Shown: piece by piece, positions 43,579 to 52,098 of the stretch
Position numbering within the stretch: position 1 is the stretch's first letter
Layout: the number at the start of each line of letters is the position of its first letter
Source of the DNA: an uncultured Clostridia bacterium
Lineage (GTDB): Bacteria > Bacillota > Clostridia > Christensenellales > CAG-314
DNA: 57,352 bases
Assembly: GCA_947586855.1 (NCBI GenBank)
Contig: CANPXV010000002.1
Coordinates: 1-57,352 of the forward strand
Direction: 5' to 3'
Position numbers and translations under genes: made by a program
The notes under the pieces: model-generated
Database searches by the model: none
Told to the model about the DNA's origin: nothing
What the model saw: only the letters and a program-made list of their open reading frames with translations

Positions 43579-45693
43579 CTACCGTTCCGCATTGGACTTG
43601 GGGTCCATCACGTCTCGCAAAGCATCGCCAATGATGTTGATGCTTATTGTTGTTATCAACAAAAACACAGAGGGGAAGAGCCATCGCCACCAGAAGTTGC
43701 CAATGACAAGTTCGTTGTTGCAACCGTCCAGCATATTGCCCCAAGTAGGTCGGGGCAGCTTTACGCCGAAGCCGAGGTAGCTGAGACTGGACTCCGTCAG
43801 CATGCAGCCCGCAAAATCCAGCGTGAGGCTGACAAGTATGACGGAGATAACGTTGGGCAAGATGTGCTTGAAGGCGATCCTGCTCTCCCTCACCCCCATT
43901 GCCTTGGCGGCGATAACAAATTCCTTTTCTCTCTCGGCCAGCACCTGACCCCTGACCATGTGGGCAAGGCCCGTCCATGACAACAAACCGAGAATGACCA
44001 TTATCATAAATATCCTCATGTCCTCGCCCAGACTGCTGCCCGCCAATATTGCAGACAAAATCAAGGCAAACGGCAGGAAGGGTATCGCCGAGAACACCTC
44101 CGTAACACGCATAAGCAGCATGTCTACCCAGCCGCCGAAATATCCCGAAATGACGCCTATCACAATGGCGATCACCGACGATATGATGACGGCAACTGCG
44201 CCGATGGTCATTGTTTGCTTGCCGCCGTAAACGATACGGGTAAACACGTCTCGTCCAAGGTTGTCGGTGCCCATCAGGTAGCCTTTGCAGCCCCACTTTT
44301 CGACGATTTCGCCGTTGCTGTCCACAACGTAGTTTTGGAAGGCTCCTGCAAACAAAACGCTATCCGTTGCCACCTCGTCATCGGGGGCATTGCATTGTTT
44401 CAGATAGTTTTCGCCAAAGCTATACACCCTGCCCTCCGAGGTCAACAGAGACATATGTTTAGCTCCGCCCGCAATCTGCAAGATCTTTTCGCCCTCTTCC
44501 AGAACGGGACGTTCCACAAGATTGTTGGCCGTGGAGATTTGGCCGGAAATGATAAGCTCGCCGTCGTCCAACAGCACGCCGATAGCGCTCTTGGTGGTGG
44601 CAATATCCACCACTTTGCGCTCGCCGATGTAGTCCGCTATCGCCACAAAGCTGTGGGCGCCATCTTCGTTGGCGATTTCCAGCGTGCCAAAGTTGCCGTC
44701 CGCCTGACCAAGCCACAAAGTGCCGTCCGTCAGCAAAGCAATACATTTTGTCCCCGCAAACTCAACACGGGCAACATTATTCATGCTGTTGAGCGGACGC
44801 ATATTGCTTGCGCCGGATCTGTAATTTCCCCAAACGTAGCATTTGCCGCTCTTCATGACGATTGCCGAAACCTGATAGCCGCAGGTAAGCTGCGCCACAT
44901 CGTTTACGTTTATCGTGCCGTTGACAAGTTCGTTGGGCATGTCGATGACCTGACTTGTACCGGAAAGGGAACCTTTGCCGTACTGGGCGTTGTTGGATTC
45001 GCCCCAGCCTATCACTTTGCCATCGGTGGTGATGGCGATTGCGTGATCGTAACCGGCGGCGGCAAAAGCCACTTTTTTACCTTGAAGTTCTTGCGGCAGT
45101 TCCTTGAAATCGACATTGTTTGCCGAGATGGGAATTTCGGTGTTGCCCCAAACGTACAAATTGTCGTCGTTGTCTACTCCCACACTGAAATAGGAGTAGC
45201 TGCTTATGCTCCGGACGTTATCGGCAAGGGCTTTGGGCACTTTCATGAAGTTGTAGCCGGGCGCCATGTTGGTGTGATAACTTTCCTGATAGCTGAGGTC
45301 CATATCCAAAAATAGCGGACCGATAAAGGCCATGGCAAACATTGCCACCAACACACACAATGCCGTAACTGCCAACGGTTTGCGGAAAAAGGCTTTGACC
45401 GTCTGCTTCATTGGGCTTTCGATAGCCTCGACATTGAATTTGTCCTTGTCGGCAAGCTCCTTGCTGGCGCCCAAAAACATACGTTTGGTCCAGCGCCAGA
45501 TGGTTTTGAGCACTTTGAGGGTGCCGTGTCCTATGCCGACAAAAAACGCCTTGACCTTGCCCACGGGTTGCGAGGGCTGTTCCGTTTGCGGCAAAGACTG
45601 CCCCACTGCCGTCTCGTCAGCTGCGGGCTGCGCAAGCTGATCAACTTCGGGGGTGGTTTGTTCTACTTCGAAATCTTTTTTGTTTTCGTCCAT
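43579..45693 (-). CDS. oppC: Oligopeptide ABC permease OppC with an inserted RCC1-like beta-propeller
   Basis: 704 residues, more than twice a normal OppC (about 300). A cytoplasmic N-terminal region of about 100 residues is followed by the first membrane helix (about 106-128). The family continuation GTDNLGRDVFTRIVYGG appears only at 475-491, then five helices and the EAA loop (about 595-620). The 340 residues between form seven RCC1-like repeats, each ending in a G-x-[VLI]-x-x-W/F-G type strand: near 176-183 (DNLYVWGN), 223-231, 282-290, 322-330, 375-384, 419-427 and 458-468. Seven such units make a complete propeller, placed outside the cell between helices 1 and 2. AAGGAGG is 8 bases before the ATG at 45693. 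Confidence 0.88.
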   Translation of the reverse strand: MDENKKDFEVEQTTPEVDQLAQPAADETAVGQSLPQTEQPSQPVGKVKAFFVGIGHGTLKVLKTIWRWTKRMFLGASKELADKDKFNVEAIESPMKQTVKAFFRKPLAVTALCVLVAMFAMAFIGPLFLDMDLSYQESYHTNMAPGYNFMKVPKALADNVRSISSYSYFSVGVDNDDNLYVWGNTEIPISANNVDFKELPQELQGKKVAFAAAGYDHAIAITTDGKVIGWGESNNAQYGKGSLSGTSQVIDMPNELVNGTINVNDVAQLTCGYQVSAIVMKSGKCYVWGNYRSGASNMRPLNSMNNVARVEFAGTKCIALLTDGTLWLGQADGNFGTLEIANEDGAHSFVAIADYIGERKVVDIATTKSAIGVLLDDGELIISGQISTANNLVERPVLEEGEKILQIAGGAKHMSLLTSEGRVYSFGENYLKQCNAPDDEVATDSVLFAGAFQNYVVDSNGEIVEKWGCKGYLMGTDNLGRDVFTRIVYGGKQTMTIGAVAVIISSVIAIVIGVISGYFGGWVDMLLMRVTEVFSAIPFLPFALILSAILAGSSLGEDMRIFMIMVILGLLSWTGLAHMVRGQVLAEREKEFVIAAKAMGVRESRIAFKHILPNVISVILVSLTLDFAGCMLTESSLSYLGFGVKLPRPTWGNMLDGCNNELVIGNFWWRWLFPSVFLLITTISINIIGDALRDVMDPKSNAER

Positions 45694-45706
45694 GATTGCC
45701 ACCTCC

Positions 45707-46747
45707 TTACTTGTTTACTCTGATACGGGGGTCGATAAACCCGTACAAAATGTCTATCAACAGGTTGCCCAGCAGGCCGATAAACACATAAAACATCTGC
45801 AACGTCAGCACCACATCATAGTCGTTTGCGTTGAGCGAGTTGATATACACTTTACCCATGCCGTTGAGGCCGAAAATGTTTTCTACCATTATCGATCCGG
45901 AGAATATCCCCAAAAACCAACCCACCACCAGCGTGACGATAGGTATCAGGGCGTTGCGCCAGGCGTGAGAATAGATAACAACCTTTTCCTTGACGCCTTT
46001 GGCACGGGCGGTGCGTATGCAGTCCATAGACAGCGCCTCTATCATAGAGGCCCGCACATACCTGGTCATGCCGCCGAGACTGCAAAAAGTCATGATGATG
46101 AGGGGCAATGCCATGTAGTACAATCTGTCAAAAAATCTTGCCGCACCCGTCAATTGGCTGCCTGGGGTTTCCTGTCCGGAGACGGGGAACCATTTGAGCA
46201 CGATTGCAAACAAAAAGATAAACAGGATTGCCGTGATAAACGTCGGCAAACTGTAACCGATTATGCTGCCCACCTGTATTGCCGTATCTCGTTTGCTGCC
46301 CTTTTTGACTGCGCAGAAAATGCCCAGCGGAATGGTGATGCCCAATGCAATGATGGTAGCCAAAATGTTGATAAACAAGGTGTTCATCATAGGTTCGCGC
46401 AGCACTTCCATGACGGGCTTTTGCACGTTTGTGTAGCTAACGCCGAAATTGCCCTGCAAAATGCCGTTGAACTTGCCGTTCAACTTGGTTATCCCCAGCC
46501 AATTGAGCCACCGTCGCACAATGTTTATGTCGTTTCCGCTGCTATCTGCAAGTCCCAATTCGACACGGTAGCGCTGATACAACCTTTCCAACCCTTCGGG
46601 GTCCTGTTTGTAAGCGGCCTTTTGGGCATCTGCAAGCTCCCTTGCCCTGTCGAACGGAATCAAATCATAGATAACATACATAAGGAAAGACAATATCAAA
46701 AACACTATCAAAATGTATATCAATCTTTTGACGATGTATCTTCCCAT
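45707..46747 (-). CDS. oppB: Oligopeptide ABC transporter permease OppB
   Basis: 346 residues, normal. Six membrane helices; N-terminal RYIVKRLIYILIVFLILSFL and the EAA-type loop SMDCIRTARAKGVKEKVVIYSHAWRNALIPIVTL, which docks on the ATPases. The ending GFIDPRIRVNK is standard. AGGAGA before the ATG. Follows oppA after a 126-bp gap containing two hairpins. Confidence 0.96.
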   Translation of the reverse strand: MGRYIVKRLIYILIVFLILSFLMYVIYDLIPFDRARELADAQKAAYKQDPEGLERLYQRYRVELGLADSSGNDINIVRRWLNWLGITKLNGKFNGILQGNFGVSYTNVQKPVMEVLREPMMNTLFINILATIIALGITIPLGIFCAVKKGSKRDTAIQVGSIIGYSLPTFITAILFIFLFAIVLKWFPVSGQETPGSQLTGAARFFDRLYYMALPLIIMTFCSLGGMTRYVRASMIEALSMDCIRTARAKGVKEKVVIYSHAWRNALIPIVTLVVGWFLGIFSGSIMVENIFGLNGMGKVYINSLNANDYDVVLTLQMFYVFIGLLGNLLIDILYGFIDPRIRVNK

Positions 46748-46782
46748 AAAAATCTCCTTTGCGTTTTAGTACTGTTGCAAAA

Positions 46783-46839
46783 AAGACATTCGCAAACGTC
46801 TTTTTTGTAACAGTAAGGGACAAAAATTTTGTCCCTTAC
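46783..46839 (-). terminator. oppA-oppB intercistronic hairpins (attenuator)
   Basis: On the minus strand, leaving oppA, transcription meets first a perfect inverted repeat (46813-46839, arms GTAAGGGACAAAA) and then AAAAAAGAC/GTCTTTTTT (about 46783-46809) followed by T-rich sequence. Such paired hairpins commonly end most transcripts or protect the oppA message, giving excess binding protein over permease. Confidence 0.6.
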
Positions 46840-46873
46840 GCACAAATTGTTTGACAACCGATTTCTGACCAGA

Positions 46874-49096
46874 TTATTGGGCGCTCGATACTGCACAGTA
46901 CAGGATGGCGTCTGACGGTCCAAAGAACGGAGATGTCTTGAAGTTGAGGATCTTGCTGTTGTAGCAATCATAGTAGATGTTGCTATAAAGCGGGATATCG
47001 GGCAACAGTTCATTCCAACGAATCAGGTATTGATAGAACCACTTGTTGTATTCATCGACATCGCCCGGATCAACGCTGTACACCATGGCATAAGAGATGT
47101 AGTTCATGCCAAGTTTGTCTGCGCCGCCGGCCTTTGCGACAGCTTCGTCAAAGGTCAAACCTTTGTTTTCGTCATCCCACCAAGAAAGCGGTTCGTCGTC
47201 GGAAAGGAAGTTGACGCTGTAATCGATATAGGCATCGTACATTTCCTCATTATCTTTGTTGCTTATCCAGTTGTAAGCATAGTCGTACATTGCGGTATTC
47301 CAACCGGTGGCAAGGTTGTACATGCTCCAAGTCGGGGTTCCGCCGTAGCCGTAATCGGGTATGCGGCTCAACTCGCCTTGCAGTTTTACAAAGTTGGTCT
47401 CGGTTTTGGTGATCTTCATACCCAAATTCGTAAGGGCGGTGCCCTCGATCAATTTTGTCGTCAACAGTTCGCTGACAGCGTTGTCTTCCGTAGACATCCA
47501 GTTGATCACCAGCGGCATAAAGTAGTCGTTGCCGATTTTTACGGTGGCAAGGTTTTGATCTTCGCCAACGCCTTTGTAGCTTTGGTTGATATTATTCGGG
47601 CCATATTCGGTTGCTGCAAGTTTTTTGTAGCGAACGGGCGATTTGCTCTTATCCCAGGGGGTTGAGCCATCGGCATTGTAGATCCAGCCGCCCTGTTCCA
47701 AAACCTGAGCCGCCTTGACGGCACTCACCGAATACGGGTTAAGGTTGGCTTCCAATTCATCTTGCAATTCGACATAGGAGTCGAAGTTGACGCTATACGG
47801 GCCGTTGACAACAGAACCAAAGCCCTGTGTAAATGTGTTGGCAAAGTCTTCTCTATCCAAAGAATAAGCAATGGCTTGACGTACCTCTTTGAACATTGTC
47901 GGGCTGAAATCGCAGTTGAATTGCAACTTGCCGTAACCTGCACGGTCGTAGTGCGACTCGCCGTAGTTGCCCGTTTTAACAAGGCTGAGTGCCTGGTTGA
48001 TGTCGCTGCCGTCCGTCAAACCGACGATAACGTCCACTTCGCCCGCCTGCAACTGTGCAAATTGTGTGGACTGAACCAACAATCTGTAAACAATTGTCTC
48101 AACGTGGGGTTTTTGTCCCTCGAAGTTGCCCGCAAAGTTGGGGTTGATCTTCAATGTTACTTCCGAACTTGTGGCATTCCAACGGTCTACGGTGTAGGGG
48201 CCGGTGTATTCGTAGGTGTAGTAGTCGTAACGAGACGCTTGCAAATGGGCGTCCTTGTCGTAGGTCGTCACGGCCTCTTCACCTTCGCCTTCGGTAGTTG
48301 TGGCGTACCAAGCGTCGCTGAGGTAAGCTCCATCGCCGTCGTCTTTGACTTCGACGCCTTCGCCGAGAACAAGGTTGAGATCTTCGGGGCTGATTGCTCC
48401 GTAGGTATCAGCATAGTAGTACGGATAGTAGTCGGGACCGGCAATTTCGATAGAGAACTTGTAGGTATCCAACAGTCTGAGGCCGGCAAACTTTTTGCTC
48501 GCAGTTACCGAGCCATACCTTGTGGATACTGCTTGTCCATCGTTGGTGCCGTTATATGCCGAATACTCTGCATAACCGGCAATAGCTTGACCTGCCAAGT
48601 TGTATCCGAGAGCTTCCAGCGAAACGGGGGTGCTCATTGCCAACGTGTACGCAAGGAAGTGCGCCGCCGTAACCTCTGTGCCACCGCTCATTTTGAGACC
48701 GCTGTTGATCTCGATGGTGATGCGAAGGTTTTCTACTCCCTCACCGGCGTCGATAACTTCCTCATTGTGGCTCTTGACAACAGTGTTGTTCCACACATAG
48801 CTGCCACCTTGATTCAGTTCCATTGTGCTGTAACCGGTTGTGAGTCCCTGGATATCCTGGTCGGCAGCATTCGCCGAGGATTGACCAAGACCCGTCCAAC
48901 GGAAGTCGCCGCCCATTTGCGTTGTGCTACCGAGAATGACGGTGCCACCAACCTTGAAGTCGTTATTTACAACGCCGTTGGTGTCCGTTCCGGGAGTTGG
49001 TCCGGAGCCCGAATCAGGTTTGCACGCCGCAAATACCAACGTGCTTGCCAAGACCAAAACAACCAAGACTGCAACCAATCTTAATGTTTTTTTCAT
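46874..49096 (-). CDS. oppA: Oligopeptide-binding lipoprotein OppA
   Basis: 740 residues, larger than typical OppA (540-600). Signal peptide MKKTLRLVAVLVVLVLASTLVFAAC with a lipobox; a Ser/Gly/Pro linker follows. Family 5 solute-binding features: the GLTTGYSTM opening region, AAHFLAYTLAMSTP, DRWNATSSEVTLKINPNFAGNFEGQKPHVETIVYRLL and the VRQAIAYSLDREDFAN block. It captures peptides outside the cell and hands them to OppBC. GGAGG before the ATG. Lies downstream of a structured RNA region (49337-49526) that may be its leader. Confidence 0.93.
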   Translation of the reverse strand: MKKTLRLVAVLVVLVLASTLVFAACKPDSGSGPTPGTDTNGVVNNDFKVGGTVILGSTTQMGGDFRWTGLGQSSANAADQDIQGLTTGYSTMELNQGGSYVWNNTVVKSHNEEVIDAGEGVENLRITIEINSGLKMSGGTEVTAAHFLAYTLAMSTPVSLEALGYNLAGQAIAGYAEYSAYNGTNDGQAVSTRYGSVTASKKFAGLRLLDTYKFSIEIAGPDYYPYYYADTYGAISPEDLNLVLGEGVEVKDDGDGAYLSDAWYATTTEGEGEEAVTTYDKDAHLQASRYDYYTYEYTGPYTVDRWNATSSEVTLKINPNFAGNFEGQKPHVETIVYRLLVQSTQFAQLQAGEVDVIVGLTDGSDINQALSLVKTGNYGESHYDRAGYGKLQFNCDFSPTMFKEVRQAIAYSLDREDFANTFTQGFGSVVNGPYSVNFDSYVELQDELEANLNPYSVSAVKAAQVLEQGGWIYNADGSTPWDKSKSPVRYKKLAATEYGPNNINQSYKGVGEDQNLATVKIGNDYFMPLVINWMSTEDNAVSELLTTKLIEGTALTNLGMKITKTETNFVKLQGELSRIPDYGYGGTPTWSMYNLATGWNTAMYDYAYNWISNKDNEEMYDAYIDYSVNFLSDDEPLSWWDDENKGLTFDEAVAKAGGADKLGMNYISYAMVYSVDPGDVDEYNKWFYQYLIRWNELLPDIPLYSNIYYDCYNSKILNFKTSPFFGPSDAILYCAVSSAQ

Positions 49097-49336
49097 TTTT
49101 TATCCTCCATAAAAATTTATTTGCACCAAGCTCCTTCACGCTCGGATACAATCGGTTGTGCACCGTTTTGGACAGGTAGGCAACGTGTTCGTCGTTCCGA
49201 TGAACGACGAACCCCCTGCAGGGGGTTTTTCTCCGTGCAGTTGTGCACATCCCTGTCGGCGGTGTGTTGGGTTGGTGGTTTGTTGCTGCTTGGGACATTT
49301 CTCCGACGCCGAAAGCAGTTGCAAACCGAGAGGATA
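49097..49336 (-). other. oppA upstream region with tandem hairpins
   Basis: About 240 bases. Two adjacent hairpins lie at 49188-49211 (TTCGTCGTTC-CGAT-GAACGACGAA) and 49212-49225 (CCCCCTGCAGGGGG, with T5 beyond it on the plus strand). GTTGTGCAC occurs twice (49155-49163 and 49240-49248). No convincing promoter for oppA is seen here, so oppA may depend on read-through from the promoter at 49533-49561. Confidence 0.45.
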
Positions 49337-49526
49337 CAAAAATAGCTCGCAAACATACCGCACGCTATATTGCACCTATATCAGCTGAAAGAGGATAAAA
49401 TCCCCTCTATGCGTATGTTCCGAGCACATTCACAGTTATATTCAGTTCCAAGCTAATCCATTTCAAGGGAGAACCTTCGGAGCCACGAACTTTATCTCAG
49501 GCGATAGCACTATTCTCAGTTGATAT
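49337..49526 (-). ncRNA. Structured small RNA or oppA leader, 6S-like in shape
   Basis: About 190 nt. The transcript predicted from the promoter at 49533-49561 would start near 49526. Its first 11 bases pair with 49378-49388 (complementary ATATCAACTGA/TCAGCTGATAT, one mismatch), closing a domain of about 149 nt with a small hairpin on the 3' side (AGAGGG/TCCTCT). A terminator-like hairpin (49342-49368, arms ATAGC/GCTAT extended by three to four pairs) with TTTTT follows. Closed ends, length and a bubble-like middle recall 6S RNA, but I do not recognise the sequence; it could equally be an attenuating leader of oppA. Confidence 0.45.
49342..49368 (-). terminator. Terminator of the structured RNA (or oppA attenuator)
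   Basis: Minus strand ATAGC...GCTAT stem extended by G-C pairs after one mismatch, followed by TTTTT (bases 49342-49338). It stands 240 bp before oppA. Confidence 0.5.
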
Positions 49527-49532
49527 GGGTAG

Positions 49533-49561
49533 ATTTTAGCACAGCCATTTCGCCACGTCAA
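49533..49561 (-). promoter_or_regulatory. Promoter of the structured RNA / oppABCDF
   Basis: Minus strand -35 TTGACG (49561-49556), 17-bp spacer, -10 TAAAAT (49538-49533). The only good promoter in the 646 bp between oppA and the peptidase gene. Confidence 0.65.
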
Positions 49562-49742
49562 TCAAATTGCACCACTTTTGCAAAAAAATTTTACTTTTTT
49601 TTGCCGATTTGCCCCTGTTTGCCCCCAAAAGCCCGCCCAAACGGCATATTTTGCCCCATTTGACGACCGCTCCCCGCAAAAACGCATATTGCGGCGCATG
49701 CGCACATACAATGTTGCTGAAAACATTGTGTGAGGAGTATCT

Positions 49743-51218
49743 ATGAAAAAACTTGCCTGTTTGATGCTTGTTGTGTTGGTGACGTTGTGCTGCGCAGTGC
49801 TGGCGGGGTGCGCAGAGGGCAAAATGGACGCCGCAATAAAAAACGGCGACAACTACACCATCGCCGCCGCCTACGACGACGAAACGCATATCCTATCCGC
49901 TGTGCAGACGGTAGAGCTGACCAATCGCAGCGAAAACAGCTTTGACGCAATCAAATTTCACATCTACGCCAACCAATACCGTCAGGACGCAGCCCACCCC
50001 GTGGTGCCCAACGTCTACCGCACAAGGGCGTATCCCAACGGCGAAAGCTACGGCGATATCGCCTTTGACAGCGTGCTGGTGGCGGGCAAGCCTGTGGCCT
50101 TTACCGTGGAGGGAGAGGACTGCGACATACTGAGCGTGCCCACTGCGGGGCTGGAACCAAACAAAAGCGTGGAGGTGGAGCTGACCTATCAGGTGCAGCT
50201 GGCCAACGTGCACCACAGATTGGGCTACAACGACAACACAGTCAATCTGGGCAATTGGTATCCCGTGCTGTGCCACATCGACAACGGCAGCTACACCGCC
50301 AGCCCCTACTACAACATCGGCGACCCGTTTGTGAGCGAGGTGGCAAACTACAAGGTGTCGCTTACCCTGCCGGAAAAATACGTTGTGGCCTCTACGGGAG
50401 AGCTGACCGACGCACTCAGCAGCGGGGGCAACGTCACCTACACCTACGCCGCCAACGCCGTGAGGGACTTTGCGATGGTGCTATCCGACAAGTTTACGAA
50501 AATTTCTCGTACGGTGGGCGACACGCAGGTAAACTACTTCTACTACGCCGACGCCGACGCCGAGACCAGCCTGCAAACGGCCTGCGGCATGGTGGAGATG
50601 CTCAATGAAAAGGTGGGGCGGTATCCCTACGCCCAATACAGCGTGGCCGAGACGGAATTTTGCTACGGCGGGATGGAGTATCCCAATTTGGCGTTGGTGA
50701 CAAGCCGCAGCGAAAGCTATCAGGACGCAGTTGCGCACGAAACGGCGCACCAATGGTTTTATGGCTTGGTGGGCAACGACCAGATCGCCGCCGCCTGGCA
50801 GGACGAGGGGTTGAGCGAATTTGTGACATATCTGTACTTGGACAAAGTCGGCACGGTGCCGCTTGCCACCAACATTTTGCAAAATATCCGCACCTACACC
50901 ACCTATGTGGATGTGCTGGACAAATACTACTCGCAGGTGGATTGCAGCTTGCGCCCCATCTACGGCTACAAAAACGACGGCGAATATGTGGTGTTTACCT
51001 ACGTGAAGGGCAGTTTGCTGTTCAGCACCCTGTATGAGACGGTGGGTGCGGCAAAGTTCTGGAAGGCCTTGTCCTGCTACTTTGACGAGGCGATATTTAC
51101 CGTGGCGCCCTACTCTCAGTTGGAAAATTGCTTTGCCAAAGTGTGCGGAGACGAGGCGGCAAACATCTTTGAGCAGTTTGTGGAGGGCAACGAAATCATC
51201 GGCAAGGTTACCGACTGA
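49743..51218 (+). CDS. M1-family metallopeptidase lipoprotein
   Basis: 491 residues. Lipobox signal peptide (AVLAGC, C23). The gluzincin zinc site is complete: H332-E333-T-A-H336 and E355, 18 residues further, in HETAHQWFYG...DEGLSEF. GGMEYPN (309-315) corresponds to the GxMEN exopeptidase loop of M1 aminopeptidases. An N-terminal beta domain (ILSAVQTVELTNRS, FHIYANQYR) precedes the catalytic domain; the large C-terminal HEAT-like domain of full M1 enzymes is missing. It probably trims peptides at the cell surface, which would feed the neighbouring Opp transporter. An 8-bp hairpin (49708-49729) lies just before AGGAG and the ATG. Confidence 0.9.
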   Translation: MKKLACLMLVVLVTLCCAVLAGCAEGKMDAAIKNGDNYTIAAAYDDETHILSAVQTVELTNRSENSFDAIKFHIYANQYRQDAAHPVVPNVYRTRAYPNGESYGDIAFDSVLVAGKPVAFTVEGEDCDILSVPTAGLEPNKSVEVELTYQVQLANVHHRLGYNDNTVNLGNWYPVLCHIDNGSYTASPYYNIGDPFVSEVANYKVSLTLPEKYVVASTGELTDALSSGGNVTYTYAANAVRDFAMVLSDKFTKISRTVGDTQVNYFYYADADAETSLQTACGMVEMLNEKVGRYPYAQYSVAETEFCYGGMEYPNLALVTSRSESYQDAVAHETAHQWFYGLVGNDQIAAAWQDEGLSEFVTYLYLDKVGTVPLATNILQNIRTYTTYVDVLDKYYSQVDCSLRPIYGYKNDGEYVVFTYVKGSLLFSTLYETVGAAKFWKALSCYFDEAIFTVAPYSQLENCFAKVCGDEAANIFEQFVEGNEIIGKVTD

Positions 51219-51226
51219 CGCTTGGC

Positions 51227-51255
51227 TTGCAAAAAGGCAAAGTTTGTGTTATAAT
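51227..51255 (+). promoter_or_regulatory. thpR promoter
   Basis: -35 TTGCAA (51227-51232), 17 bp, -10 TATAAT (51250-51255), in the short gap between the peptidase gene and thpR. Confidence 0.65.
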
Positions 51256-51276
51256 AGCCTCACAGAGAGGTGACTT

Positions 51277-51816
51277 ATGCGAGTGTTTGTTGCTTTGGAG
51301 CTGCCCGACAGGGTAAAGGACAATCTGGAACGCTCGGCAAGACAATTTGCCGAATACGCCAACGGCGGCAACTTTGTGCCCAAACAAAATCTGCACCTGA
51401 CGCTACACTTTTTGGGCAATGTGCCGCAGGAAAATCTGATCTACATCCAGAGCGCAATGGACGGCATACGCTACCTTGCCGCACCCGAAACGGCCGTGAC
51501 ACAATTTGCTATGCAACGCACGGGCGACATCGTGTGGGCCAAACTGCGGCAAAGCGAGGCGCTGACCGCCCTGCACGACAATCTGGGCGACAAGCTGGAA
51601 CAAAACGGCTTCGAGGTGGAACACAGGGCCTATCGCCCGCACGTCACGCTGATACGCAAAAAGAGCTTTGTGCTGCCATTTAGCGAGGTGACGAAAAATG
51701 TGCAGGTGTTCAATATGCCCTTTGTCGCCGACAAGGTGACGTTGTTTGAAAGCGTGCTGCGCCCCGAAGGCGCAATCTATCGCCCGCTGTACACCGTGGA
51801 ACTGCCCAAAGAATGA
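51277..51816 (+). CDS. thpR: RNA 2',3'-cyclic phosphodiesterase (ThpR/LigT)
   Basis: 179 residues, standard length. The 2H phosphoesterase motifs are both present: H40-L-T-L (NLHLTLHFLG) and H122-V-T-L (YRPHVTLIRK). Opens RNA 2',3'-cyclic phosphates to 2'-phosphates and can reverse-ligate tRNA halves. GAGAGGTGA precedes the ATG. Has its own promoter, independent of the peptidase. Confidence 0.94.
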   Translation: MRVFVALELPDRVKDNLERSARQFAEYANGGNFVPKQNLHLTLHFLGNVPQENLIYIQSAMDGIRYLAAPETAVTQFAMQRTGDIVWAKLRQSEALTALHDNLGDKLEQNGFEVEHRAYRPHVTLIRKKSFVLPFSEVTKNVQVFNMPFVADKVTLFESVLRPEGAIYRPLYTVELPKE

Positions 51817-51936
51817 TTTTCAATCAGGCGCACCTCGCCGCACCTCGCCGGTGAGGCAAGTTGGGGAATTGTTTTGTTTTTTCTTCCTGCACTGCTTTTA
51901 TTTATTGTTTTTGATAATAAACTATATGTAATATAT

Positions 51937-51969
51937 AAAAGGCCGACAATGAATGGTTGTCGGCCTTTT
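51937..51969. terminator. Bidirectional terminator between thpR and the pseudo-Rad50 gene
   Basis: AAAAGGCCGACAA and TTGTCGGCCTTTT form a perfect 13-bp stem with a 7-base loop, flanked by T and A runs. The rest of the 282-bp gap contains an imperfect tandem repeat (about 51999-52085). Confidence 0.85.
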
Positions 51970-52098
51970 GGTTGGCAATTGGCTTATTTTGTCTTTATAT
52001 TGATTGTTTCGCAAATATGGGATTGCAATTTTATCTTGCAATTGATTGATTTTGCGGATATGGGGTGGCAATTTTTTTAGCTTGCGGTGGCCACGCTG

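Noticed and set aside
49337..49526. T-box, SAM, lysine or other known riboswitch upstream of oppA
   Set aside because: I looked for the T-box TGGNACCGCG, the SAM-I and lysine consensus blocks and c-di-GMP motifs on both strands; none is present.
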